From contig CAJINV010000009.1 in NCBI GenBank assembly GCA_905178155.1, positions 3,723,556 through 3,787,555 on the forward strand: a stretch of DNA of 64,000 nt, in the 5' to 3' direction. The notes beneath the pieces are model-generated. The model saw only the letters and a list, made by a program, of their open reading frames with translations. It was not told the DNA's origin and did not search any database. Position 1 is the stretch's first letter. The number at the start of each line of letters is the position of its first letter. The position numbers and the translations under genes were made by a program. Of this stretch, positions 10,501-20,342 are shown piece by piece. This stretch comes from Amoebophrya sp. A120 (Eukaryota > Sar > Dinophyceae > Syndiniales > Amoebophryaceae).

Positions 10501-13500
10501 GATGAGGCAGTTGATGCCGGTAGTTTTTTCCCAGGAAGAACACTGCCCGGACGAGGGCGAGTAGGTGGTGAAAAACAGCACGAGATGAGGACCCCAGAGG
10601 AGAATTATGCGGAGGAAAATCGAGAAGATCAGGATCATGGAAAAGATAAACAACCCAACATCATCAATGGAGGACCATCAGGGGCAGGTGGCAACACCGC
10701 GGCCGGCGGGTCGTCCGCGGCAACTCCAACTGATGAGTTCCTGATCCGCGTTTCGCATCTGGATCAGTACCGCGGGCTGCAAAGGCACTGGCAAGTGTAC
10801 GACAGTTACTGCCGAATTACTATCCTGTGCAAAAGTATGGTACTCGTACTAATTGCGTTTATCATGCATTACAAATCTCTTTTGCAAGGTAAATCAGCAT
10901 TACAAATTTCATTTGTAATGCTGGGCTAATTTGTGATGCAATTTGTACTACTAGTACGATGCTTTTGCATTGCATAATTACCATGCTCCTGTCGACCGTC
11001 GCGACCCTGTATCAAAAGGAAAAATCCTCCCTCCCCATATCGAAACGAAGTTTCTGATGCAGTATTTTCATATACAAATCAGATTTGTCTTGCAGTAGAG
11101 GACTGCAGGCATATGTCAAGCCTCAGTCGAGAGGTTTTGACGTAGGCGCCTAGCATGGCAAACGCGTATGCTCTTAGCCCAACAGCATCACAAACCGCCT
11201 GCAAAATACGGAACGCTTTCTGGACTTGCCGTCTTGCAAGACAGACAGGATTTGAGGTTACAAATGCGCATCACAAATTTTCAGACGGATACGCTTTCGA
11301 TATTGGGAGGGGGAATTTTTCCTTACGATGCCCTGCAGTCTCTGACCCTGTGGGTGCTCGGGTTCGCGATCCAGAAGTCTCCGTGGCTGTGCCTCGCCGT
11401 GAGTTTCGTCTTCATGCTATCAAAAGGAAAAATCCCCCCTCCCCCTACCAAAACGAAATTTCTGATACTGGATTTGCGTACACGAATCGCACTTGTCTTG
11501 CAGTAGAGGACGGCAGACATATGCTAAGCCTGAGCCGAGAGGTTTTGCCATAGGTTGCACCCAGCATGACAAAAGTCAACGCTGTAGGACCAGCAGCATC
11601 ACAAACCGCAGGCATAGTGCGGCGGTTGTCTGTGGATTAGCCATCTTGCAAGACAGAGATGATTTGTGGTCACAAATCAGCATGGCAAATTTTCTGAGGC
11701 GTCCCTTATTTTCGATGTGGGGAGGGGGGATTTTTCCCTACAATACATGCTCGCGGCCGGGGTCATTACGAAGTTGGATTTGTCGGCCCCGCGGGGATAT
11801 CAAATGTAAAAATGTCTGGGTCTGGAACAAAGCAACTTGTCATGCTAATTCTGAATGCATGTAAAAATCTGTGTTGCATGATTACCAAAAGCTGTCCACT
11901 TTTGACCTCATCCCGAGGCAGTTTCTCATGCAGGATAGGCATGATAGAACTCTCACAGAATCTGTCATGCTATGTCCTTCATGCCAGACCTCATGGGTCA
12001 TGGAAAACGTGCATGACAAGGCCCGCACTCTTCCAGACCCAGACACTTTTACATTTGATAGGGGGTGGCACCTGCTGCTGGACCTGGCCGTCTGGGGCCA
12101 GATTTTGGCCACGGGGCTCGGATCTTTCTTCGAATCCCGGGTCTTTATGGACAGCAACGGGCTGGCCAGAACGATGCCCGAGACGCAGGGGCTCCTTCGG
12201 GACGCGGATAGCGTGTTTCTTTCCGAAGACGCATACGCGCAGCAATCGCAGGAGATCTTCCTGTATCAAATGTAAGAAAAAAGCTCGTCCTCGCAGTGGT
12301 CACTTGTTCGCGTCATGTTGCGCCGCACATTTGCAATACATCAAAGCTGTCTACTGTCATGCAAGAAATGCACCACGAGATCGAGAAGCAAAGTTGATGT
12401 ACATGTAGTTCATGTGCAATTTTTTACTTTCGTTGTAAGTAGTACTACTTGTACTTATCTATGAAAGTGACGAGTAGAATTAGAAAAAGCTGTGATGACA
12501 TAGAAATTTGCTCATGCAAGCCTGACCTGCAAAATAGTGTGTAACTGTGCCGAGCTTTAATACTTTTCTGTTCATATCCTGGAGCTGTTCTGGGCTTTGA
12601 GCTGGGAGAGACGCAACTGGATCTTGTTTGGGAAAGTAACCGCGCAGGGCTTTTTCTTCCTCGTTTTCTTTCTCCTCACCCAGCCTCCCGTGAACCCCTT
12701 GGCAAAGAAGCACTTAGAACGCGATGAACAGGGCCGGCCGCTACGCATGGTGCGCAGTGAGCTGCTGCTGCCCACCCGGGTCCGGTCGGTGGCGTTTCTG
12801 GACGTGCTGGCGTGGAAGCCCGCGAGACAAATTTTGAAGCACGCCGAGTTGCACGAGGAGATTCCAAAGGGGGTGGGAAAGAACAAAAACTTCTACCAGG
12901 AAAACATAAACAAGGCGCAGCTAATGAAAAATCAAGACCCGGCTTCTGATGAAGACGCGGCCGACACGTCGTCCACTAGTGCGGGCGATGAAAGTGTAGC
13001 AGGAACAAGGGGTCGCTGTCGGAACAACAGGAAGAACTCCACCACGCGGCCCTCAGCAAACACAAGCAGTAGCAGCTGCGACGAGGATCATTTATTCGAC
13101 ATTCAAGACGTCGACCCCCAACCGGACCGCTTGCTTCAGGATCCACTGCCACTAGCACAAGAACATCAACAGCGCAAGATGTTGAACAGGAACTATCCCC
13201 AAGGACTACAACAAGATGAGCTAGAACGGAGGCAGCAAGTACAAGTAGGGGCAACAGGCCACGCCACAGGGAAGACCGACGGCGCGGACGACGCAGCGAC
13301 AGTGAGCGCCGCTGTTCATATTTCGGAGGAGGAGATGTACATGATAGGCTTGATCCATTCCGTCTTGCAGCGGGCGGAGGAAGAGGCGGGGTACTTACTG
13401 CGGCTTTACTACCACGAGGACGAGGGCTATCACAGTAGTTCCACTGCTGGTAATGTTGAGAGGAAGAACCTACAGGAAAACAACAAGGACGACATCGTCC

Positions 13501-16500
13501 AGCACGGGTGGTCTTTGTTTTCAACTGCATCAGAAGATTCTTATTCCAAAAAGTACACGCATGTGAAGCTCTTTCTAGACTTGCAGAGACGCGCCGGAAC
13601 CGTTCGCAAGGCCATGCTGCAAAACCGGGAACTTGCAAAACAACAAGAAGAGCTTTCGCTGCGAGAAGGTGGACAAGCTGCACTGGTTGGAGGTTCCAGG
13701 AGCGCTGCTGCTGCCCGAATGAAGCATGGTGGCAGAGATGGACTCGAACAGGAAGAGGCGGTCAACGGCAGGAGTGCAGTCCTATCGAATAGTAAATCGA
13801 TGAGCAAGAGCAAGAAACTGCCGAAGCTGTGGAAGTATGACCGGCGAAAGTTTTTGAACAAGAAAAAATTTACCAAATGCAAATATGTCTGGGTCTGGAA
13901 ACTTGTGATGCTAAAATGTAGAGGATGGAAACAGTTCCGAAAAATGCAACCTAGCATGACACCTTTCCAGAACGCTTCCTCGTAGGCAATCCGCGTGAGA
14001 AGCTCCTGCGTGGTTGCATGTACAAAAGAGGCTGCGACAGTTGTAGGTTTATGCAATACAGATTTCCTAGGTATGGAAAGCTAGCATTATAAGTTCCACC
14101 CTTCCAGACCCTGACATATTTGCAATGCATGAAATTCCGCGAAAAACACTTCCTGGACCCGGCGACGGGCACGTACTGCCTGAAGTACGAGAATATTTCC
14201 CAGCCGAACAACGAGGATTTGTACCTGTACGAGGGAGACAAGGCACTGAACGAAAGCCAGATTTTGTACGAGGCCGAGGTTTATCAACCGCAAATATGTT
14301 CTCTGAGCCTGGAAAAACTTGTGATGCCAAAGTGTGGATGATGGAGACACTTCCGAACGCAGCCAAGCATGACAACTTTGCAGAATCATGCTTTCTCATG
14401 CACAGCCCGCATGAGAACAAACTACTGCGTCTCTGTATGACAGAAGAGGACGGCGCGACTTTTGCTGGTCACGCAACACAGATTGCTCAGATGAATTGCT
14501 ATTGCAAGACCAGCAATACAAGTTTGAACTTTCGAGATCCGCCAGACTCAGACATGTTTGCAATGCATAAGGTTTTCACCTGCTTGCACCAGCTTGAGCA
14601 GGACGTTTTGGAAGCCGAGAAGTTTGTGGAACAGAACTTCGATCTTTTCGATATGGAGGTGTTCTCAAATGTTACATTCTCATTACATGAGTTTGTCATG
14701 CAAGACTGGCAAGAGTGAAAGGAGAAAGATTGCGCCTTTTGCATTACAAGACTGGCGCAAATTTAGATGCTGTTTAGCCCTTCCGGAATTTGTCATGCGG
14801 AGCAGCTTGATCATCTGCCAGCTTAAGGTGCTTTTGCATGACAAATTTATGTAACAGTTGAGAATGTAACGTTTGAGAGTCCCATACTCGACCCGATGCT
14901 GCAACTCGCCTCGATCGACAGCACCGCGGGGGGCGGGGCGACGACCGCGTCGTGGTCCTCAGCGACGGGCACTAGCAGGGCCAGCACGACTGGATCGTCC
15001 GTAGAACGTCGCGCTGGCGGCGGCATGAGATTGAGAACGAGGTGGAGGTCGAGCAGTGCAAGTGATGACGATGTTGAGATGGAGCTAGGCGGGATGACAG
15101 GAAGAACTCCTGGTCCTGGTCGTGTAGAAGTTGATAGGCGGTCGTCGTCGGCCCCCAACACGACCGCTCCGGGACAAAGAAAGCCGCGCCGGCGGTCTAG
15201 TGTGCTCACTGCAGTAGAAACACCGTCTTCACCAAATGCCACTACAGATAGTACAAATCGCGAAGGACGACAGGACGACAATAATCCACTCGCTTCGCAG
15301 AGAAGGAACGACAATGTTGAAGATGCTGATGCCCACCTCCAGCAGGAACTGCCGGAGGAACTGAGCATTGCGGACGAAGATGATAGTTCATCCTTCTACG
15401 GCCATCAGCGCCCCAATACCGGCAACAACTTTCGCGAACCGAACTTGTCCACCGCCTCAACCTACTTTGATTCCTCGCGCGACAGCGATTTGAGCAGTGC
15501 TTTTCTCCATCCCACCACCAACGGCCGTGGTTCACCCGCTTCCGCGCGGGTGAAAACGAAAAACCAGAAGCAAGAACTGAACATCGGACGCGAAATTTTG
15601 GAGCTTTCCAGCACGCGGAAAAGAGTGCACTTTGAGGCGTCCACCGACCAGATGCTATTGCCGCATAAGCTGTACAACGCGAGTGGATGTCTGGTGATTT
15701 TTCTGTATTTCGCTATGACGGTCGTTTGCGTGTTCCAGCACTTCTTTAAAAACTGGGACCAAAGACTCTTGTCTATCGGGAAAAATATGGGCAGCGGGGA
15801 ACTGGTGGAAGACAGTGCGGCGTTTCGGTCGGTTCTGGAGGGAACCTCTTTATTTCCAACTTCGAATGAAAATCTTCTACTCGGCCGCGCCAACGATGAA
15901 AATCTTGCCGGCGCTGCGGCTAGCTCCTTCCTTCCGCTGCAACAGGAGAACGCTGCGGCGGGAGCAGGAGCGCTCCACTCAGGTTCTTCTCTGTTCTTCC
16001 GCCGCAGGACAACTTCTACGGAAGAGCCTGGTCCTCAGGCCACGGATGGCAACCAAGAAGCTTCGTCTTCTATGGTTGGCCTTACTTCTTCATCTTCATG
16101 GATGGAAACCTATTTTTCTCAGCAAGAAGCAGGAGAACAAGGTCGTGAACAAGAAAAAAGCCATTTTTCCTCCCGGGAAGTGCAAATCAGCTTTGCGGGA
16201 GGGGAAGACGTGGACGAACACGAGTTACTGATGGATGAAGTCATGTCCTCCACCAGCTCATCTAGCAGGGTTCGTAGCAACAGAATAAACACAGCAAGCG
16301 CAAGCGTGTCACAGGCGGAAGTCTGGGGGCACCAGGAGCTGCAGCGACGTGAACAGAACCGCCACTCGAACTCTTTTCTCGCAGCGGTAGGAACAACAAC
16401 TTCTACTACAGCTGATATTAACAGTACAATGGAGCAGGAGCAGCGCGATACAAGCCCTGGTGTGTTATCTACTTCGTCTTCGACTCCCGAGGAAATAAGG

Positions 16501-19247
16501 AAAAGAACATCACCAAGCTCAACGGCACTGGAAGTTGCAGAAGTCATGCATCAACGACAAGGGAACTACTACTACAAAGGGTTGACACCATCACTGGCAA
16601 GAAGTGAAGGAGCTACTTCCGAATCCACCACCGATCTGATTTTCGACGCGGTTAGCAGCCTAGCTCCGTTCTTGCAACACGTCAGCTGCCGCCCGGAATG
16701 CAGTAGTAGTGCGTCGAAAAAGATGAAACCCTATCAAGTCGTAACCGCCTTCGCGTCGCGGTGGCAGGTTTATTTCCTGGTGCGGCGTGAACATCTTCAT
16801 GGGCAAGAACAAGAAGAAGAACTACATCAACCGGAAGTAGGCGACAATGAATTGCGCTCCGACCACCACCACCTCTCCCTCGAGACCCCCGCCGCCTGCT
16901 CGTTCGCCGAAGCGATCAACGGTCTCCTGTTGGAAAAGCAGTGCAATTCTGTCCTGGTCTTGTTTGGGGATGGAAAGATCAAGCGGTGCAGGTTGACGGA
17001 ACATCAAGTGAAGAAAGTAGGGGGAGATAATTTTCACTTCGTTATCCTGAGCAAAAACCTGCCCACCCCAGAGTCAAGATGGGAATCTCGCAACACAAAT
17101 CAAGAAGCTTTGGGAGTCAAGCATGACAAGTTCGTCTCTGTATTGTAGTGCGGTTTAGCAAGTACAGCCGCTGTCGCAACAGAAATCCATCATACTGTTT
17201 ACAGCATTACAAAGCCCAAAACACGACTGGAAAGGCTTTTCATGGGGATGCGCATGACACATCCTCCTGTGACTGCAAATCTGCATGACAGCTACGGGGT
17301 GGGGACGTTTTTACTCAGGATACTCGCGGCCAATCAGACGACCGTGTTCAACGGCAACTTCTTTGCCAACAGCCAGGGCGCGACCGATAACGAAGACGCC
17401 GGGCAACCGCGGACGCTGTATGACCTGCTCAAACGTTACAATCTCAAGCGTTACAATAGAATCTGGGACTTGTCTTGCATGATCATGAGCATGGCAGACT
17501 CGCAGAGCGTTCCACTTTCTGCAATACAAATTTCGCCAGATTATAGTGCGGCTTGGAGCTCCAGCTCCGAAACTTGTCATGCGCAATCCTGTGGGAAGAG
17601 GCTGGATCATGCACTCTTGCATCACAGACACAGTAGATTTCCATATTTTATCGTAACGTTTGAGATTGTAACACCTGAGCGGGTTATACGCTGCTGCAGG
17701 GAATTTTTGCCGCGCCGTACAGCATGACTAATCCGGCTGGTGCAGACGCTGGAGATCTTGCTTCCACATCGTCCACCGCAGCATCGCAAATTCCTCAAAA
17801 AATAGCTGATGAAATTCTTCTCGGAATCGATTCCATCAGCAGTCAAAGCGAAATCCAGAACGCTTTTTTGAAAATGCGGTACCACAGGATAATGCCGAAG
17901 AATAATAAAGCAACGTCGACCAAAAATCGCGATGCAGCGAATACAACACCAATACCAAATCCTGACCCGCATGACAAACTCCGGCCTGTGAGTCTGTTTC
18001 TCCACCCGCAACTGGAGTACGACCCGAAAAACCTACCACTGCGCGGCACGCGCCTGTTTTTGTCGAGACAAGTGAGTAACGTCACGACGGCGGGGGGTCC
18101 GGGTGTCGCTGTGGCTAGCTCGAATGATCCGGACATCAATCAACAAGGACCTTCTAGTAGCACATCAACGTCGCACCTGCAAAGAAGTGCTACCACTAGA
18201 ACCCGCCTGCAATTTCTCATTGCCGACCATGCCGGGCTATGCACTGCAAAAGCATCGTACTAGTATACATTGCATTACAAATTAGCTCAGCATGAAAAAT
18301 CAAATTTGTCATGCTAAATTACCTAAGAAACCGACTGCCACGCACAAATTAAGCCTTTAAGTTGTCGCTGTGCCCCAGGTGGGTTGCCAGTCAGCAGCGC
18401 CAAACAACTGGTCTATGGTTTGACAACTGTGGTCCGTGCACTTGCTCTGTTCGCCCGTGCCGCAGGTAAGGCACAAACGGTCCAGCCTCCCCTGTCTGGG
18501 CGGGGCTGCGGCTTAGGGGAGAGTCTCGCCCCTTAACCCAAAGGGGTACGTCGTCTCTTCCGTGAGAACAAAAACGCATGGCGTAAAATGGGTCGGGTCC
18601 TGGATCGTTCTGTATGTTGGGCTGTCGCGCTCGGCTAGCTGGCCGGGCTGTACTGATCAGGTGTGGTGGGTAGCTCCCGACTGGTTGGCACTTTTCTTGG
18701 GGCGACTTGCCGTGGTAGCGCTCGGCTTTTGTATGATGAGGTTGCCGAAAGCGCTTCCTCGCCCACCCCCCGGGGAGGGGATCCTTGACCTGTGGCGCTG
18801 GGAGAGGGTGTCCACTACATGATGATGATGATGATGCTAGTCTGGCATTTATACGAGTGCGATACTTTTGCACAGTATACGGGCGGGCGTTTGTGTTCGA
18901 GGAACCAGAAGAGAAACAACTATCGACGAGCACGAAAGTGATGGGACTCAATTTGCTGATATGCAATACAAATTTCCCGTACATGTACAAGATGCATACA
19001 CAAATTTCCCCAATTTGGAGCATAATACAACTTGTCATGCTAAACTAGGATTGAAGCCAAGTTTTGTCATGCGAAGACGGCATTTGTACGGGTACGGGAA
19101 TAAATTTACTGTGGATAGCTGAACGTGAAAATGGCACCGGGGTGGAAGTCCGTGTGTAGCTTGACGGGGGACAAGGCGCTGGCGCTAGTGCAAAACGACA
19201 TGAATAACACCCTGCAAGTTTTGGATTGGGAAAAGGATATTTTGTAG
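7542..19247 (+). CDS. giant multi-pass membrane protein of a dinoflagellate-type family, 17 introners
   Basis: Start ATG 7542, stop TAG 19245-19247. Removing 17 introners and two GT-AG introns gives 6576 nt (2191 residues). The N-terminal block (DVFQYNRSLYQFDAS, then FARKEWIWLYREDIANL) and two hydrophobic segments (YTLFITIQLAFVGGMFV near 82-98; LTSAILFSLLALYFAIFATV further on) followed by EIDAARRNLQDFE resemble multi-pass proteins I recall from Symbiodinium-type dinoflagellates. A second block, HLDQYRGLQRHWQVYDSYCR plus hydrophobic helices, also fits that family. The middle is a very long Ser/Glu/Gln-rich low-complexity region with one more helix (SGCLVIFLYFAMTVVCVFQ). The C-terminal third has a globular region with LVLFGDGKIKRCRL. 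Molecular role unknown; the first two exon joins around the small GT-AG introns are the least certain part. Confidence 0.82.
7750..8011 (+). mobile_element. introner, family A (type example)
   Basis: 262 bp, TSD GGGGC on both sides. The left TIR begins TATCAAATGTAAAAATGTCT and the right end is its near-perfect complement. Removal joins NLVG to LTTQK. Confidence 0.96.
8040..8355 (+). mobile_element. introner, family B
   Basis: 316 bp, TSD CGCTC on both sides. Only 23 coding bases separate it from the preceding family A element. Removal joins QKMSL to YTLFI. Confidence 0.95.
8423..8631 (+). mobile_element. introner, family K
   Basis: 209 bp, TSD TCCAT on both sides. The TIR is TATCAAGGGAAAAAACTGTT. 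Removal joins FVDSS to MLKAV. Confidence 0.93.
8700..8893 (+). other. GT-AG intron with introner-like interior
   Basis: 194 bp, starts GTATGCC and ends TTTATGCAG. The interior carries AATTTGTGTTGC and GCATAACAAA, variants of the introner core motif, but no TIR or TSD is left. Phase is consistent with the downstream frame; the exact boundaries are moderately sure. Confidence 0.6.
8998..9057 (+). other. short GT-AG intron (tentative)
   Basis: 60 bp, starts GTATTC and ends CTTGCAG. It removes an in-frame stop and connects to the frame of the downstream hydrophobic exon. The acceptor at 9038-9040 is an alternative. Confidence 0.5.
9464..9699 (+). mobile_element. introner, family I
   Basis: 236 bp, TSD CGGCA on both sides. 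The TIRs carry duplicated GTAACAGTTGAGAATGTAAC-type repeats. Removal joins LFGR to QKRAF. Confidence 0.94.
10124..10376 (+). mobile_element. introner, family I (subtype 2)
   Basis: 253 bp, TSD GCATG on both sides. The TIR contains GCGTTACAATCTCAAACGTT. Removal joins NDPSH to AMTGA. Confidence 0.93.
10821..10976 (+). mobile_element. introner, family C
   Basis: 156 bp, TSD ATTAC on both sides. Removal joins YCRIT to MLLST. Confidence 0.95.
11010..11330 (+). mobile_element. introner, family H
   Basis: 321 bp, TSD CCCTG on both sides. The TIR is of the TATCAAAAGGAAAAATCC type; the right end is ACGATG instead of the usual ATA. Removal joins VATL to QSLTL. Confidence 0.92.
11418..11745 (+). mobile_element. 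introner, family H
   Basis: 328 bp, TSD CATGC on both sides. It is a close relative of the element at 11010, only 87 bp upstream. Removal joins SFVFM to LAAGV. Confidence 0.94.
11798..12060 (+). mobile_element. introner, family A
   Basis: 263 bp, TSD GGGGA/GGGGG (one mismatch). Removal joins LSAPR to GWHLL. Confidence 0.93.
12264..12576 (+). mobile_element. introner, family O (singleton)
   Basis: 313 bp, TSD TCCTG on both sides. The TIRs are weak (TATCAAATGTAAGAAAAAAG against TATGAACAGAAAAGTATTAA, sharing AAAGCTCG). A GTAAG inside the left end mimics a splice donor, but that route breaks the frame. Removal joins QEIFL to ELFWA. Confidence 0.85.
13871..14131 (+). mobile_element. introner, family A (subtype TGCAAATATG)
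   Basis: 261 bp, TSD AAATT on both sides. It starts TACC and ends GCATG, so both terminal triplets are altered. Removal joins NKKKF to REKHF. Confidence 0.9.
14282..14569 (+). mobile_element. introner, family A (subtype, diverged)
   Basis: 288 bp, TSD AGGTT on both sides. Removal joins YEAEV to FTCLH. Confidence 0.92.
14652..14886 (+). mobile_element. introner, family I
   Basis: 235 bp, TSD TTCGA/CTCGA (one mismatch). It closely resembles the element at 9464 in the same gene. Removal joins DLFD to PMLQL. Confidence 0.93.
17043..17322 (+). mobile_element. introner, family D
   Basis: 280 bp. The TSD is eroded (TTCGT/CTCGC, three of five match). Removal joins DNFHF to AANQT in frame. Confidence 0.88.
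17419..17688 (+). mobile_element. introner, family I (subtype 2)
   Basis: 270 bp, TSD CGCTG on both sides. Removal joins QPRTL to LQGIF. Confidence 0.94.
18238..18879 (+). mobile_element. introner, family C, enlarged by a foreign insert
   Basis: 642 bp against about 150 bp for other family C members. Both family C ends are present with TSD CGGGC on both sides. The extra DNA lies between about 18334 and 18842. Removal of the whole unit joins IADHA to GRAFV in frame. Confidence 0.9.
18334..18842 (+). mobile_element. unclassified insert inside an introner, (ATG)n tail
   Basis: About 0.5 kb of GC-richer sequence not matching any other part of the window. Its 3' end is a (ATG)6-type microsatellite at 18819-18836, as seen at the 3' ends of RTE-like non-LTR elements and the SINEs they mobilise. 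I find no clear tRNA promoter boxes and no credible protein, so the type is open. A short part of the host introner (its second AATTTGTAATGC repeat) appears to have been lost. Confidence 0.5.
18960..19117 (+). mobile_element. introner, family G
   Basis: 158 bp, TSD GCTGA on both sides. It is the last interruption of the giant gene. Removal joins GLNLL to NVKMA. Confidence 0.94.
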
Positions 19248-20342
19248 GATTTATTGGTTTCCGTTTCGATGAAACGATGTCGATGAGCGACAAGGACAAG
19301 AAGCACAAGAGTAGTTGTGTTACTGATTCTGTGTAAGATGCTCTACCTCTATCTTCATAGTTTGACTTCAATTTTTTATCAAAACAAAAACCACCCACAC
19401 TACAGTGTCATCTTCATCGAAAAGTAGTCTGAATTAAAACAAAAAGCTATTGAACCAGTTTAAGTTTCGGTTTCCGAGTGTATTATGAGCTCGTCTTGTG
19501 ATGTCAAGTCAAGCATGAAACGATGTGTACAATGCACCTGGCGAATCATCGCATCCGCACAATTTCAATCCCACTGACAGCGACCGATCTATCTTAATCT
19601 ATCTGCGTCACTTTGCTTATTGAGAAGCTGTACAACCAGGTTCAGGTGGAGGCTAATGTCCTATTCAGGCTACTTGTTGACAAAGCTGCTACTTGTTCGA
19701 GCATTGAGCTATTTTACCAGTTGCGTGGTATGAGTCCGAGGAGCGATTGGCGTTAAGTTTTCGAGGAGCGCTATAATTCTGAGCGATGTATTCGAAATCA
19801 TCGAGAGGAGGTCGAGATGAGGGTTTGTGTTTGAAGATTAAGGAGGAAGTGGGAAGAACATCAGTAGCGGGGTTCATCATTGGTTGCGTACTACCAGATT
19901 CATCGAAGTAGCATGTAGATGTATCGTGTGTTTTATACTTTCCAAAAAATGCTTCGTGATAGTTGCATTCATGTTCATCGTGTCTTCGTCAAATATTTCC
20001 GATGAATTCATCTGTGTGCAAAAATGACTGTAGAGAAGCGTCCGCACACACCACAACGCGACTTGTAGTTTTTCAACAGTACAACTAGGGATTTGACTGG
20101 CAGTAGACCTTTCTTGCCGACTGCACTACCCATGTGAAGTTAAAGTTGATATAATACAACGACGAAAGAGAAATTCGTATCGTCCACCCTCGTTTGGTTC
20201 TTTGTAAGTACAACTATCGTAGAAGTAGTACTCTCCGCAGTATTCCTATTCTGCTCCTTTCATGAATTCGAAGACTGCTGCACAAAGCTGAATCAGAAAC
20301 CCAAGGTATTAATACCCATAATTCGCAGCACAAGCACTAGAA
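19248..20342. other. intergenic, nothing recognised
   Basis: 1.1 kb of AT-richer DNA without introners or a supportable gene. Confidence 0.6.

Noticed and set aside
12272-12584. GT-AG intron using GTAAG inside the left end of the family O element
   Set aside because: The phases do not match: no acceptor near 12554 or 12584 keeps the frame. The TSD-bounded removal (TCCTG) does.
12976-13683. 235-codon ORF on the - strand
   Set aside because: Antisense shadow of the low-complexity region of the giant membrane-protein gene.
18391-19038. 215-codon ORF on the - strand
   Set aside because: It spans the foreign insert, an introner end and coding DNA of the giant gene, so it is a chance frame.
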